Assembly: GCF_000023025.1 (NCBI RefSeq)
Contig: NC_012997.1
Location: forward strand, 3,593,125 to 3,657,124
DNA from: Teredinibacter turnerae T7901
GTDB lineage: Bacteria > Pseudomonadota > Gammaproteobacteria > Pseudomonadales > Cellvibrionaceae
DNA: 64,000 bases
Direction of reading: 5' to 3'
Position numbers and translations under genes: made by a program. Below are positions 17,826 through 27,596 of the stretch, piece by piece (position 1 is the first letter of the stretch; each line of letters begins with the position of its first letter). The notes beneath the pieces were generated by a model. It worked only from the letters and a program-made list of their open reading frames with translations, made no database searches and was not told the origin of the DNA.

Positions 17826-17856
17826 AAAAAGGCCAGCATTTGCTGGCCTTTTTTAA
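17826..17856. terminator. Bidirectional rho-independent terminator beside tRNA-Leu
   Basis: GGCCAGC-ATTT-GCTGGCC (17831-17848) with an A-run before it and a T-run after it. It can end the secG-tRNA-Leu transcript on the minus strand and the serine hydrolase transcript on the plus strand. Confidence 0.8.
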
Positions 17857-17858
17857 GA

Positions 17859-17943
17859 TGGTGCCCAAGTCCGGACTTGAACCGGAACGGCTTGCGCCAC
17901 TACCCCCTCAAGATAGCGTGTCTACCAATTCCACCACTTGGGC
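17859..17943 (-). tRNA. leuU: tRNA-Leu (anticodon GAG)
   Basis: The minus strand gives an 85-nt class II tRNA. The acceptor stem GCCCAAG pairs with CTTGGGC, there is an A discriminator and an encoded CCA. The anticodon stem CTATC/GGTAG holds the seven-base loop TTGAGGG, so the anticodon is GAG; a variable arm and the T-loop GTTCAAGTC follow. It resembles Escherichia coli leuU, which is also next to secG. Confidence 0.93.
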
Positions 17944-17951
17944 TAAAACTT

Positions 17952-18398
17952 TTACTCTGCTGGCGCTGCTGGAACTTCGTCCTCAGCGTCGCTTGATGTT
18001 GTTTCTTCTGTGTCTAACACAGGCACTTCATCAGCGGCGGCAGTATCCACATTTGCGCCTTCAACTTCAAGTGCTGGAACGTCAGAATCGTCATTATTTG
18101 TTGCGGTAGACGCATCTTCCAACTGCTCGAGTTCAGGCAAAGCCAGATCGTCGTCACCCACATTCGACTGGTGCTTGGCAACCACGGCAAGGCTGAAACT
18201 GGTCACGAAGAAAATAGTCGCGGCAATAGCGGTTAAACGGGAGAAAAAGTTCCCAGATCCCACAGAGCCGAATAACGTCTGTGACGCACCGGCACCAAAC
18301 GAGGCCCCCATCTCTGCACCCTTACCTTGCTGCATCAAGATCAAACCGATGATGGCAAGGGCCGTCAACAGGTGCACTAATAATAGGATGTTTTCCAT
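17952..18398 (-). CDS. secG: Preprotein translocase subunit SecG
   Basis: A 148-residue inner-membrane protein of the SecYEG translocon. The two membrane helices are visible (ILLLVHLLTALAIIGLILMQQGKGAEMG, about residues 4-31, with the conserved QQGKGAEMG turn, and a second one at about 53-75). Then comes an unusually long acidic tail of about 70 residues rich in Asp, Glu, Ala and Ser. The core matches SecG and the tail is longer than in the 110-residue Escherichia coli protein. It sits between tpiA and tRNA-Leu, the standard order in gammaproteobacteria. Confidence 0.93.
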   Translation of the reverse strand: MENILLLVHLLTALAIIGLILMQQGKGAEMGASFGAGASQTLFGSVGSGNFFSRLTAIAATIFFVTSFSLAVVAKHQSNVGDDDLALPELEQLEDASTATNNDDSDVPALEVEGANVDTAAADEVPVLDTEETTSSDAEDEVPAAPAE

Positions 18399-18443
18399 CT
18401 GTTACTCTCTAATTTTTACTCGCTGGGGTTATCCCGGCGTTTA

Positions 18444-19184
18444 TTACTCTGCCGCTCGACAAATAGCGACAAAGTCATCGGCATTCAAGGAGGCACCGCC
18501 TACCAAAGCACCGTCAATATCTTTTTGACCAAACAGACCTTCAGCGGAATCCGGCTTCACACTACCGCCGTACAAGATACGCACTGAATCACCTTCCGGC
18601 CCCATAACTTCACGAATGTAGCTATGAACATCCTGCGCCATTTCCGGCGTGGCTGTTTTGCCAGTGCCGATAGCCCAAATAGGCTCATACGCAATAATGC
18701 CTTTGGCAACACCGGCCAAGCCACAGTGTTCGATAACGGCCAACAGCTGGGCACCGACCACATCAAATGTTTTACCAGCCTCGCGGTCTTCGAGAGACTC
18801 GCCTACACACAGTACGGGGATGAGACCGTTATCCAGTGCAGCCTGGAATTTTTCCGCTACCAATTGAGAGGTTTCGCCATGGTATTCGCGACGCTCGGAG
18901 TGACCTACCAGCGCGTAACGACAACCTACGTCGGACAACATAGGACCGGAAACTTCACCGGTGTAAGCACCGGATGCTTGCTTGCTGATGTCCTGAGAAC
19001 CAAAACCAATGTTGGTGTTTTCCAACAGTTCGGCGGCCTGAGCCAGATAGACGAACGGTGGGCACACAGCAACTTCCGCCTGGTGTACTCCTGTCCACTG
19101 CTCTACAAGACCAGTGAGCAACTCACGATTGGCGGCATAGTCGCCATTCATTTTCCAATTACCAATTACGATCGGACGACGCAT
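18444..19184 (-). CDS. tpiA: Triosephosphate isomerase
   Basis: A 246-residue TIM barrel that interconverts dihydroxyacetone phosphate and glyceraldehyde 3-phosphate. Catalytic motifs are NWKMNG (residues 8-13, with the lysine), the electrophilic histidine in ALVGHSERR, the catalytic base in IAYEPIWAIGTG, and the phosphate loop LYGGSVKP. Length is normal. It lies between glmM and secG on the minus strand, with about 45 bases to secG, which fits the conserved block. Confidence 0.97.
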   Translation of the reverse strand: MRRPIVIGNWKMNGDYAANRELLTGLVEQWTGVHQAEVAVCPPFVYLAQAAELLENTNIGFGSQDISKQASGAYTGEVSGPMLSDVGCRYALVGHSERREYHGETSQLVAEKFQAALDNGLIPVLCVGESLEDREAGKTFDVVGAQLLAVIEHCGLAGVAKGIIAYEPIWAIGTGKTATPEMAQDVHSYIREVMGPEGDSVRILYGGSVKPDSAEGLFGQKDIDGALVGGASLNADDFVAICRAAE

Positions 19185-19334
19185 GATGACTTCCCTAACT
19201 GGTTGGTTTTAAAACAATTCCTCAAAATCCCAAAGCAATTTTTCGCGCCCTGGGGCGAAGCGGGCGCAAATAGTAGCGGAGAACCGTAAAGGATACAACG
19301 CTCTTATGCAATTAATTGATTCCAATTAAGTTTT

Positions 19335-20675
19335 TTAGGACGTAGCGCGTCCCACGACTTCTGCCAGTTCATGAGCGAGCTGCGAAACCATGCCATGTTG
19401 CTGCCCTTCCACCATCACCCGAATCACCGGTTCAGTACCGGATGGCCGCAATAACACGCGCCCCTGGCCTTCCATACGCTGCTCCGCTTCGGCAATTGCC
19501 GTTTGCACCATGTCGTTTTCTTCGAGGTTCAACTTGCGCTTAACTGGCACATTAACCATCACCTGCGGCATTTTCTGCATCCGCTGCTTAAGCTCATAGA
19601 GTGTTTGAGCTTCCGCGTTGAGTGCACGCAACACCTGTAGTGCAGCGATAATACCGTCGCCAGTTGTCGTTACGTCTGCACAAACAATGTGCCCCGATGA
19701 CTCACCACCCAGCTTCCACCCATTATTGTTCATCGCTTCGATAACATAGCGGTCACCGACCTTGGCACGTTCGAATGGAATTTTTAGCGCTTCAAGTGCC
19801 AGCTCGAAACCGAAGTTACTCATCTGGGTGCCAACGACACCACTGCAGCCGCCACCATGGCGCTGCTTATGCGCCGCGATAATAAAGAGCAGCTGGTCGC
19901 CATCCACAACCTCGCCACGCTCATCAACAAACTGCACCCGGTCGCCGTCACCATCAAAGGCGATCCCGATATCCGCATGAGATTCAAGTACTTGCTTTTG
20001 CAGGTTATTCAGTTTGGTAGAACCGCAATTCAGGTTGATATTTTCGCCGTCGGGGTGGGTACTTATAGCGATGACTTCCGCGCCCAATTCCGAGAACACT
20101 TTGGGCGCTACGTTGTAAGTCGCACCATTGGCACAATCCACAACAACAGTCAGCCCCGCGAGACTGAAACCCCAGGGTAAGGTACCCTTGCAGAATTCGA
20201 TATATCGGCCTTCCGCATCCGGAACCCGTCGCGCCTTACCGAGCCGCTCTGCAGTTACCATTGGTCGATCAACCTGATGCTCAATCGCGGCTTCCACATC
20301 ATCCGCAAGTTTCACACCCTGGGTATTGAACAGCTTGATGCCATTGTCGCGAAATGGATTGTGTGACGCACTAATCACAATGCCTGCGCTCGCCTGAAAC
20401 GTACGCGTGAGATAGGCAATCGCTGGGGTCGGCATGGGGCCAAGCAGGCCTACATCAACACCCGCAGCAATCAACCCCGCCTCCAGCGCAGATTCAAACA
20501 TATACCCACTGATCCGGGTATCTTTGCCAATTAGCACCAGGCCGCCGCCATCCGCATGCCGCTCAGCGAGAACTTTGCCCACAGCCCAGCCAAGCTGCAT
20601 AAAAAATTGCGGGGTAATCACACCCTGGCCAACCTGGCCACGGATACCGTCCGTTCCAAAATATTTTCTTGTCAT
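19335..20675 (-). CDS. glmM: Phosphoglucosamine mutase
   Basis: A 446-residue alpha-phosphohexomutase that converts glucosamine 6-phosphate to glucosamine 1-phosphate for UDP-GlcNAc, peptidoglycan and lipopolysaccharide. It begins [14 protein letters not shown], carries the phosphoserine loop [15 protein letters not shown], the metal-binding DGDGDRV and the C-terminal phosphate-binding [12 protein letters not shown]. The start overlaps the folP stop by four bases, so the two are coupled. Confidence 0.97.
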   Translation of the reverse strand: MTRKYFGTDGIRGQVGQGVITPQFFMQLGWAVGKVLAERHADGGGLVLIGKDTRISGYMFESALEAGLIAAGVDVGLLGPMPTPAIAYLTRTFQASAGIVISASHNPFRDNGIKLFNTQGVKLADDVEAAIEHQVDRPMVTAERLGKARRVPDAEGRYIEFCKGTLPWGFSLAGLTVVVDCANGATYNVAPKVFSELGAEVIAISTHPDGENINLNCGSTKLNNLQKQVLESHADIGIAFDGDGDRVQFVDERGEVVDGDQLLFIIAAHKQRHGGGCSGVVGTQMSNFGFELALEALKIPFERAKVGDRYVIEAMNNNGWKLGGESSGHIVCADVTTTGDGIIAALQVLRALNAEAQTLYELKQRMQKMPQVMVNVPVKRKLNLEENDMVQTAIAEAEQRMEGQGRVLLRPSGTEPVIRVMVEGQQHGMVSQLAHELAEVVGRATS

Positions 20676-21526
20676 TCTTGCGATCCCAAATGGGTCAATT
20701 TGAAAACTTCCACGATATCGCGCGTTTCCGCCACATCGTGTACACGTAATATAGATGCGCCTCGCACCAGTGCCGCCATCGCAAAGCCAAGACTGCCGGC
20801 GAGCCTCTGATCCGGCTCCCTCCCCAAAAGGCGGCCAATCATCGACTTTCGCGACACCCCAACAAGCGTTGGGTGGCCCAGTGCGGATAGCGCCAACAAC
20901 TGGTTTAAAAGCGCGAGATTATGCCCGTCTGACTTTCCAAAACCCAACCCCGGGTCCAGAATAATCTGACAAGCGGCGCCCCCGGCTGCCGTCTCCACTG
21001 CGGCCACCCGCCCCTGTAGATATTGGGACACTTCGTCGACCACATCGTTGTAATCCGGATTATCCTGCATTGTTTGCGGCGTACCCTGCATATGCATCAA
21101 GCAAACAGGTAATCCCGTCTCCACGCATGCCGCCAGTGCGCCATCCCGTTCGAGGGCGCGCACGTCATTGATAATGCCTGCCCCCAACTGCGCCGCTTGC
21201 CGCATCACCTCGGGAGTTGACGTATCGACCGAGATAATGGTGTCAAAGCGCTCCGCAACCGCAGCGACAACGGGCAGAACCCGTTGACACTCTTCCTCCA
21301 CCGACACTTTCGCGGCGCCCGGCCGCGTCGATTCACCGCCAATGTCCACAATATCTGCGCCGTCACGCAACATCTGTTCGACCGCGTGTAAGGTTTTATC
21401 GAGAAAAAGCTGGCCGTTGTCGAAGTTAGACCCACCATCGAAAAAAGAATCGGGAGTCACATTCAAAATGCCCATGACTTTGGGCGAAGTAAGATCGAGG
21501 TCGCGCGAACCGCAGCGGATTATCAT
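20672..21526 (-). CDS. folP: Dihydropteroate synthase
   Basis: A 284-residue folate enzyme that joins 4-aminobenzoate to the pterin diphosphate. Signature motifs are [16 protein letters not shown] near the N terminus, [11 protein letters not shown], and [13 protein letters not shown] and [13 protein letters not shown] further on. I chose ATG 21526, which gives the N terminus [12 protein letters not shown] and normal length. A longer frame reaches 21604, but it would run through the ftsH terminator hairpin at 21575-21600. The gene is followed by glmM with a four-base overlap. Confidence 0.95.
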   Translation of the reverse strand: MIIRCGSRDLDLTSPKVMGILNVTPDSFFDGGSNFDNGQLFLDKTLHAVEQMLRDGADIVDIGGESTRPGAAKVSVEEECQRVLPVVAAVAERFDTIISVDTSTPEVMRQAAQLGAGIINDVRALERDGALAACVETGLPVCLMHMQGTPQTMQDNPDYNDVVDEVSQYLQGRVAAVETAAGGAACQIILDPGLGFGKSDGHNLALLNQLLALSALGHPTLVGVSRKSMIGRLLGREPDQRLAGSLGFAMAALVRGASILRVHDVAETRDIVEVFKLTHLGSQE

Positions 21527-21574
21527 GGTTGTCGAACTACAGTGATTGCGTGTACGAGAAAGCCGTTCATAAAC

Positions 21575-21600
21575 AAAAAAGGCAGCCATAAAGGCTGCCC
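21575..21600 (-). terminator. Rho-independent terminator after ftsH
   Basis: On the minus strand GGGCAGCC-TTTAT-GGCTGCC is followed by TTTTTT. It sits 20 bases past the ftsH stop and before folP, so folP-glmM-tpiA-secG probably rely on read-through or on a promoter here. Confidence 0.8.
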
Positions 21601-21618
21601 TCAACCTGTTAACCTGAT

Positions 21619-23526
21619 TTAGTGCTGGCTGGCTGGCCCGCCAACAGTCGTACTGTCGGAAGGCTTGTCTGCGTCTGCAGCGCCATCTGCACTGCTGCCG
21701 CCACCAAAGCTGCTGTCGTGCCAGTCGCGCGGAGGGCGAACTTTACGACGAGCCATCAGGTCATCCACTTGCTCAGAATCGATAGTTTCGTACTCCATAA
21801 GCGCATCTTTCATGGCTTCGAGAATATCGCGGTTTTCTTCGAGGATGGCTTTCGCTTTGCCGTAGCAGGAGTCGATAATACGGCGCACTTCTTCATCGAT
21901 TACGCGGGAGGTTTCGCCGGAATACTGCTGGGCAGCCATGCCTGGGTAGCCATTTTCGTCCTCGCCATAATGCAGTGGGCCAAGCTTCTCCGACAAACCC
22001 CACTTGGTCACCATATTGCGCGCCAGATCAGTCGCGCGCTCAATGTCGTTAGAAGCCCCAGTAGTTACACCTTCAAAGCCCAGGGTCATCTCTTCAGCAA
22101 TACGGCCGCCGAACAGCGAGCACAACATGGATTCAATAGAACGCTTGCTATGACTGTGTTTGTCTTCCTCGGGCAGGAATTGGGTGACACCCAAAGCGCG
22201 GCCACGCGGAATAATACTGACCTTGTGCACAGGATCGTGCTCAGGTACCAAACGACCCACAATTGCGTGTCCAGCTTCGTGATAGGCCGTGTTTTCCTTT
22301 TCTTTCTCGCTCATCACCATGGATTTACGTTCAGCACCCATAAGGATTTTGTCGCGAGCCTTTTCGAACTCTTCCATGGTAACGACGCGCTTGTTTGCAC
22401 GAGCCGCAAACAGTGCCGCTTCGTTCACGAGGTTGGCGAGATCAGCACCAGAGAACCCCGGCGTGCCACGCGCAATGATGCCCGCTTCCACCTTGTCGTC
22501 CATTGGCACTTTACGCATGTGTACTTTTAAAATCTGCTCGCGGCCGCGAATGTCTGGCAAACCAACAAACACCTGACGGTCGAAACGACCTGGACGCAAC
22601 AGAGCCTTATCCAAAACATCCGGGCGGTTAGTCGCCGCGATCACAATCACGCCTTCACTACCTTCAAACCCGTCCATTTCCACCAGCAGCTGGTTCAACG
22701 TTTGTTCACGCTCATCGTGACCGCCGCCATGGCCGCCGCCGCGGTGGCGACCCACCGCATCAATTTCATCGATAAATATAATACAGGGCGCCTGCTTCTT
22801 GGCTTGATCGAACATATCGCGGACGCGAGATGCACCCACGCCGACGAACATTTCGACAAAATCTGAGCCGGAAATCGAGAAGAAAGGCACTTTTGCCTCG
22901 CCTGCAATCGCTTTCGCAAGCAGGGTTTTACCCGTACCGGGAGGTCCAGCCATCAATACGCCACGGGGAATTCGTCCACCCAGGCGTTGAAATCGCGACG
23001 GATCTTTCAGAAACTCGACCAGCTCTTGAACGTCTTCTTTTGCTTCATCAACACCAGCCACGTCAGCGAAGGTGGTTTTAACCTGATCTTCGCCCAATAA
23101 ACGTGCTTTGCTCTTGGCGAAACTCATCGGACCACCGCGGCCACCCGCTCCGCCCTGCATCTGTCGCATAAAGAAAATAAACACTGCGATAAACAGCAGG
23201 ATCGGGAAGCTCGCAACAAGCAGTTGCTCCCACAAACTGGACTTCTCAGGCAGCGACCCTTTTACTTGAACATGGTGATCGAGCAGCGTATCCATCAATT
23301 TGAGGTCCAGCACAGCAGGCATAACCACAACAAAGTTGGAGTTATCCTCACGTACGCCGCGAATCATCTGGCCATCGATGGTGACCTCTTTGACTCTGTC
23401 GTCCTGCACATCTTGCATAAACTCAGAGTAATTGAGTTCATCCCGGGGAGCAGGATCGTTGAGATTCTGGAATACAGTAAAGAGTACTGCTGCAATAACC
23501 AGCCAAAGTACCAGGTTTTTAGCCAT
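21619..23526 (-). CDS. ftsH: ATP-dependent zinc metalloprotease FtsH
   Basis: A 635-residue inner-membrane AAA+ protease for membrane-protein quality control. It has an N-terminal membrane helix ([15 protein letters not shown]), a periplasmic domain, a second helix (near [18 protein letters not shown]), Walker A GPPGTGKT, Walker [12 protein letters not shown], the second region of homology and the zinc motif HEAGH. ATG 23526 gives [12 protein letters not shown], as in Escherichia coli; an upstream frame adds 19 residues without family support. A GAGGAG lies about 20 bases upstream. It follows rlmE, the conserved order. Confidence 0.97.
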   Translation of the reverse strand: MAKNLVLWLVIAAVLFTVFQNLNDPAPRDELNYSEFMQDVQDDRVKEVTIDGQMIRGVREDNSNFVVVMPAVLDLKLMDTLLDHHVQVKGSLPEKSSLWEQLLVASFPILLFIAVFIFFMRQMQGGAGGRGGPMSFAKSKARLLGEDQVKTTFADVAGVDEAKEDVQELVEFLKDPSRFQRLGGRIPRGVLMAGPPGTGKTLLAKAIAGEAKVPFFSISGSDFVEMFVGVGASRVRDMFDQAKKQAPCIIFIDEIDAVGRHRGGGHGGGHDEREQTLNQLLVEMDGFEGSEGVIVIAATNRPDVLDKALLRPGRFDRQVFVGLPDIRGREQILKVHMRKVPMDDKVEAGIIARGTPGFSGADLANLVNEAALFAARANKRVVTMEEFEKARDKILMGAERKSMVMSEKEKENTAYHEAGHAIVGRLVPEHDPVHKVSIIPRGRALGVTQFLPEEDKHSHSKRSIESMLCSLFGGRIAEEMTLGFEGVTTGASNDIERATDLARNMVTKWGLSEKLGPLHYGEDENGYPGMAAQQYSGETSRVIDEEVRRIIDSCYGKAKAILEENRDILEAMKDALMEYETIDSEQVDDLMARRKVRPPRDWHDSSFGGGSSADGAADADKPSDSTTVGGPASQH

Positions 23527-23655
23527 ATCATTCAAGGCTGTCTTCTCCTCATTATCGATGCTGCCCAGCCTGGGCGCACGCATCGCGGCAAATCATGCTA
23601 TTAATCGTGGTTGGCAAAGTATAGCTCTGCTGTTCACAAACAGACCAGAGACTGA

Positions 23656-24276
23656 TTATGCCTTATATCCCTTCGCAACCAGGTAAACCTCGCGCGAACG
23701 CGCACGGGACGCATCCGGCTTTCTGGTTACTGCTTTACTGAAACTGGCGTTGCAATCTTTAAAAAAATCATCGAAGCCTTCGCCGTGAAAAACTTTACAC
23801 ACAAAGGTACCGCCCGGTTTAAGCACTTGCTTTGCCATATCCAACGCCAATTCCACCAGATACATGGACTTTGGCTGATCTACAGCAGTTACTCCACTCA
23901 TGTTTGGGGCCATGTCGGAAATTACAAGATCTGCCCTTTCACCATCCATTGCGCCAAGCAACTCTTCCAGTACGGACTCTTCTGTAAAGTCACCCTGAAT
24001 AAAGGTCACGCCGGCAATCGAATCCATTGGCAGAATATCGGAGGCAATCACTTGCCCCTTGTCACCAATTTGCTGCACCGCCACCTGCGACCAGCCGCCC
24101 GGTGCTGCGCCTAAATCCACCACAGTCATTCCGGGACGAAAAAGTTTGTCTTTGTTATCCAGCTCTATCAGCTTATAGCTGGCACGGCTGCGGTAGCCGT
24201 CCTTCTGAGAGGCTTTTACATACTGGTCGCTAAAGTGTTCCCGCAGCCAACGGTGACTGCTTTTCGATCTTGCCAT
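23656..24276 (-). CDS. rlmE: 23S rRNA 2'-O-ribose methyltransferase RlmE (FtsJ)
   Basis: A 206-residue SAM-dependent methyltransferase that modifies U2552 in the A-loop of 23S rRNA. Visible are [16 protein letters not shown] at the N terminus, [11 protein letters not shown] with the first catalytic lysine, the SAM-binding [15 protein letters not shown], the catalytic aspartate in [12 protein letters not shown], and [12 protein letters not shown] with the second lysine. It lies just upstream of ftsH on the same strand and is divergent from yhbY, as in many gammaproteobacteria. Confidence 0.96.
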   Translation of the reverse strand: MARSKSSHRWLREHFSDQYVKASQKDGYRSRASYKLIELDNKDKLFRPGMTVVDLGAAPGGWSQVAVQQIGDKGQVIASDILPMDSIAGVTFIQGDFTEESVLEELLGAMDGERADLVISDMAPNMSGVTAVDQPKSMYLVELALDMAKQVLKPGGTFVCKVFHGEGFDDFFKDCNASFSKAVTRKPDASRARSREVYLVAKGYKA

Positions 24277-24447
24277 ACTGCTACTATTAAGATTACCTGG
24301 GTGTTGTACGTAAGGTCGGGCGCTTGTGGATGCTTCTACAGCGAGAAGTCGCGCGATCCCGCGTGTTTACGGGTACAATAGGCGCCCTTTTAAGAATATA
24401 CAAGCAGCCGTTGTACCAAATGTGCTGCCCTACAGGTGATTAAATTC

Positions 24448-24747
24448 ATGGCGTTATCCGCAGATAAGATGAAACAGTACCGCACACTCGGTCACAGCCT
24501 TAACCCAATTGTGACTATTGCGGCCAAAGGCGTCACAGACAACGTGCTCGCCGAAATTAATCGCGCACTGGAAGACCACGAGCTGATCAAGATTAAAGTG
24601 GCTGTTGTGGATCGAGATGCGCGCAAAGCGGCAATACAAGAGGTGTGTACCTCATCGAACGCCCAGTTGGTTCAGGAGATAGGTAAAGTCGCGCTCCTGT
24701 TTCGCGAAGCGGCCAAACCCGACCCCCGCAAGTCCAACATCCGCTAA
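24448..24747 (+). CDS. yhbY: Ribosome-assembly RNA-binding protein YhbY (CRM domain)
   Basis: A 99-residue single CRM-domain protein that associates with pre-50S ribosomal particles. It shows the family pattern LGHSLNPIVTIAAKGVTDNVLAEI, LEDHELIKIKV and the C-terminal QEIGKVALLFREA. I chose ATG 24448 (MALSADKMKQYR), preceded by AGGTG; GTG 24436 would add four residues. It is divergent from rlmE. In pseudomonads its other neighbour is greA, which here lies about 20 kb away. Confidence 0.93.
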   Translation: MALSADKMKQYRTLGHSLNPIVTIAAKGVTDNVLAEINRALEDHELIKIKVAVVDRDARKAAIQEVCTSSNAQLVQEIGKVALLFREAAKPDPRKSNIR

Positions 24748-24819
24748 CTACCTGAAAAGCGCAAAAATCATGGAACTTGCCCTGGCTATCTTGCCATCAT
24801 TCCGCTGATTGATAATACT

Positions 24820-24841
24820 CGGGGCCCTCTCGCGGGCCCCG
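24820..24841 (+). promoter_or_regulatory. Strong GC hairpin two bases before the baeS start codon
   Basis: CGGGGCCC-TCTCGC-GGGCCCCG forms an eight-pair stem ending at 24841, while ATG is at 24844. There is no T-run worth the name, and no separate Shine-Dalgarno is seen. It may end yhbY transcription, limit translation of the kinase, or both. Confidence 0.55.
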
Positions 24842-24843
24842 TT

Positions 24844-26265
24844 ATGATCAAAAGTATAAAATTTAAGCTCTGGCTCACCTTTCTTATCACCCTCGTACTA
24901 TCAACAACTGCGATGTTGTTGCTAAGCCATGCGAGTGTTAAAAAAGGTTTTCTGGATTACGTTACTCAACAGGCAATCGATCGCCTGCAAAATCTCGAAA
25001 TTTCGGTGTTAGAAATATACGAGCGGGAGAATTCTCTCGAACCCCTACGAGATAACAATCGCCTTTGGCTGCGACTCAAGTACCGCACGTTTCGTGAATT
25101 TATCGAACAGCAAACCCGCGAAGCGATCAGTAACAACCAACCACCGCCGCACCCCAGCGTTAAGGCACAGGAGCGTGTCTTTATTGATCAGCTGATTCTC
25201 ACCGATCCCACCAAAAAACTGATCGTCGGCAATGCATTTAAAAATGCGGAGTACTCCTGGCGGGAGCTGATTTACGAGGACCAACTCATTGGTTACCTGG
25301 GCTATATCAAACCAAAAGACTTTATGCGCTCAGTCGATAAATTATTTGTCAGCCAGCAGCTGAAAGTGTTCGCCCTATTTAGTCTGGCGATTGTGGCCGC
25401 CTCGTTTGCAGTGTCAATGCTGGTGTCCCGCTGGCTGGTCAAACCGCTCGGTGACCTGACCAAAGGCGCTCGCCAGATAGCCGACGGCGATTTCAGTGTC
25501 CGAATTCAGCCCAACAGCACTGATGAACTGGGTATGCTCTGCAACAATTTTAATGAGCTCGCAAAAACTCTCTCCGCCAACGAAAAAGCCCGCAAGCAAT
25601 GGGTTGCCGATATTTCTCACGAAATGCGCACACCGCTGGCTGTTCTGAAAGCTCAGATCGAAGCCATGCAGGATGGTATTCGCCCAACGACGCCCGAAAA
25701 CCTGGAACTGCTTAAAAACAAAATCGATGCTCTCCATAATTTAATCAGTGATTTATACGATCTTTCGCTGACCGACCTCGGCGCAATGACCTATAACAAG
25801 AGCCTGCTCTGCCTGTACGATTTACTGGAAGAAATTGCCGATGATTACGTGCACCGTCTGGAAGAGAAGGGCCTCACTTTTCAGATGACCAACTCACTCG
25901 ACAAAAACGCGGGTATTTACGGGGATTACGACCGGCTCGCACAGCTGCTGCGCAATCTGTTCGAAAACAGCTACCGCTACACAGACACGCCAGGGCAATT
26001 AACCGTCACTTGCAACACGACCAACAAACTGGTTGAAATTGTCTTTACCGATAGTGCACCAGGCGTGCCCGCAGACCAGATCGATAAAATTTTTGACCGT
26101 CTTTACCGAGTGGAAAACTCGCGCAACAGGGCAACCGGCGGCGCCGGTCTGGGACTGAGCATTTGCAAAAATATTGTCGAGGCCCATAGTGGTACAATTA
26201 CCGCCATGCCCGCACCCTCAGGTGGGCTCACAATCACTTTGCGCCTGCCTCTCAGCCACAGTTAA
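24844..26265 (+). CDS. Sensor histidine kinase, BaeS-like
   Basis: A 473-residue inner-membrane kinase. Membrane helices lie at about residues 9-28 and 176-195, with a periplasmic sensor between them. A HAMP domain follows (about 197-248), then HisKA with the phospho-acceptor H259 in ADISHEMRTPL, and HATPase with N-box LLRNLFENSYRYTD and G-box GGAGLGLSICK. It is followed by its response regulator after 20 bases. The order and sequence resemble the BaeSR envelope-stress system, but the stimulus is not shown. The start codon lies directly after a strong hairpin. Confidence 0.85.
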   Translation: MIKSIKFKLWLTFLITLVLSTTAMLLLSHASVKKGFLDYVTQQAIDRLQNLEISVLEIYERENSLEPLRDNNRLWLRLKYRTFREFIEQQTREAISNNQPPPHPSVKAQERVFIDQLILTDPTKKLIVGNAFKNAEYSWRELIYEDQLIGYLGYIKPKDFMRSVDKLFVSQQLKVFALFSLAIVAASFAVSMLVSRWLVKPLGDLTKGARQIADGDFSVRIQPNSTDELGMLCNNFNELAKTLSANEKARKQWVADISHEMRTPLAVLKAQIEAMQDGIRPTTPENLELLKNKIDALHNLISDLYDLSLTDLGAMTYNKSLLCLYDLLEEIADDYVHRLEEKGLTFQMTNSLDKNAGIYGDYDRLAQLLRNLFENSYRYTDTPGQLTVTCNTTNKLVEIVFTDSAPGVPADQIDKIFDRLYRVENSRNRATGGAGLGLSICKNIVEAHSGTITAMPAPSGGLTITLRLPLSHS

Positions 26266-26285
26266 TTTGCTTAAAGGGTAAACCC

Positions 26286-26984
26286 ATGTCCGCTACCGTG
26301 CTCATTGTTGAAGACGAAGCAGAACTCGCGCTGTTGATGCGCGACTACCTGCTGGCAGCCGGGTTTCATTGTGAAATTATAGGGAATGGACTCGAAGTCG
26401 AGCGCTGGCTGAGCACCAACACCGCAGACATCATTTTACTGGACCTCATGCTGCCAGGGAAAAATGGCCTGGATATTTGCCGCGAGTTGCGTACTCAGGC
26501 GCAATTCAAAACGCTGCCCATCATTATGGTCACAGCCAAGGTGGAGGAAATTGATCGCCTGCTAGGCCTGGAACTAGGCGCCGATGATTATGTATGCAAA
26601 CCATTTAGTCCGCGTGAAATTGTTGCCCGTGTGAAGGCGGTGCTACGGCGGGTACAACAGCCGCAGGAACAACTCCAGGACAGCGCCAGTCAAGCGGTGC
26701 AATTGCACGAAAACAGTCAGCAAGTTAGTATTTCTGGCTCAATGATTGAACTCACTACCATTGAGTTCTGTCTGTTTAAATTGCTGTACACGGAACAAGG
26801 GCGAATTTTCTCGCGCCAATATATTATGGATAATATCTACAGCGATTATCGCGTCGTCAGTGATCGCACCGTCGATAGCCACATTAAAAAGCTGCGCAAA
26901 AAAATGCAGGAAGCCGATCCTGGGTTGGAGCTCATCCACTCAGTGTACGGTGCGGGGTATAAATATGAGCTTCAGCATAAATAA
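26286..26984 (+). CDS. OmpR-family response regulator, BaeR-like
   Basis: A 232-residue two-component regulator. The receiver domain has the acidic pocket ED (10-11), the phospho-acceptor D53 in ILLDLMLPGKNG and the conserved lysine in VCKPFSPREIVARV. The C-terminal winged helix contains LTTIEFCLFKLL, FSRQYIMDNIY and DRTVDSHIKKLRKK. It follows the kinase gene in the same operon, so they should form a cognate pair. Its last 20 bases overlap the next gene, which encodes a small lipoprotein. Confidence 0.88.
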   Translation: MSATVLIVEDEAELALLMRDYLLAAGFHCEIIGNGLEVERWLSTNTADIILLDLMLPGKNGLDICRELRTQAQFKTLPIIMVTAKVEEIDRLLGLELGADDYVCKPFSPREIVARVKAVLRRVQQPQEQLQDSASQAVQLHENSQQVSISGSMIELTTIEFCLFKLLYTEQGRIFSRQYIMDNIYSDYRVVSDRTVDSHIKKLRKKMQEADPGLELIHSVYGAGYKYELQHK

Positions 26985-27414
26985 AAACAGTGCGCTGATT
27001 ACAGTTGTCTGCTTACTGAGCGCTTGTGGCACTGCGCGATTACCCGAAGATCTCACCACGGAATTCCGCACCCGTATAACGGAGGGCGGTTTGAAGCATT
27101 TCGAATTTCGCGTTTTACCTGTTAAATACACCGCGATGTTTGAGCGGGGAGAAATTCCGCCTCCCGAGAAGGAGGTTGTTTTCACCAACGGGCAGCGGAT
27201 GCAAATCAATACAGACGCACTTGCCAAGCGCAACCAAAAACGACTCCAAGGCCAGATCGAGAAACACATGGAAATAAGTCAGTACTGCCGCGAAGGCTAC
27301 TGGGTGATCGATAGCAATTTCTATGGGGTCGCGCCCTGGCTGCGCGGTGAATGTAATGATCTGGCGACCCCGGACGACCGACAAAAATTTCCCGATACAA
27401 TAAAACGCTGGTAA
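26965..27414 (+). CDS. Small lipoprotein of unknown function downstream of the two-component system
   Basis: A 149-residue protein with a lipoprotein signal peptide: a hydrophobic stretch ALITVVCLL followed by the lipobox LSAC, with C21 as the lipidated residue. The rest is soluble, charged and contains two further cysteines (YCREGYW and RGECND) that could form a disulphide in the periplasm. I do not recognise a family. The ATG lies inside baeR (20-base overlap), so it is translationally coupled and may be an output or accessory sensor of that system; this is inference. Confidence 0.65.
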   Translation: MSFSINKNSALITVVCLLSACGTARLPEDLTTEFRTRITEGGLKHFEFRVLPVKYTAMFERGEIPPPEKEVVFTNGQRMQINTDALAKRNQKRLQGQIEKHMEISQYCREGYWVIDSNFYGVAPWLRGECNDLATPDDRQKFPDTIKRW

Positions 27415-27438
27415 CGCACTCCCTCGTCACCCTTATCG

Positions 27439-27490
27439 TAGGTTCAGGTCATAAGTTCAGGTTGTAAATTCGGGTCGTTACTTCCGGTTA
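27439..27490. repeat. Four degenerate 13-bp tandem repeats
   Basis: Units are TAGGTTCAGGTCA, TAAGTTCAGGTTG, TAAATTCGGGTCG and TTACTTCCGGTTA, each exactly 13 bases and directly adjacent, followed by a looser TAACGTAACTTCGG. They lie between the convergent lipoprotein gene and the aryl-polyene minus operon. No function is evident; slippage products or a protein-binding array are both possible. Confidence 0.6.
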
Positions 27491-27596
27491 TAACGTAACT
27501 TCGGAGCTTAAGAATGTTGCTCAAGGGTACTGACGGGTGCGAGACCAAAATATCCTGCAGAGGCAATTGAAGCTACGTGAATGCGGCGCTTTACCA

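Noticed and set aside
21622-22530. 302-codon open frame on the plus strand
   Set aside because: Antisense to ftsH, whose AAA+ and protease motifs are intact; no family features in the antisense product.
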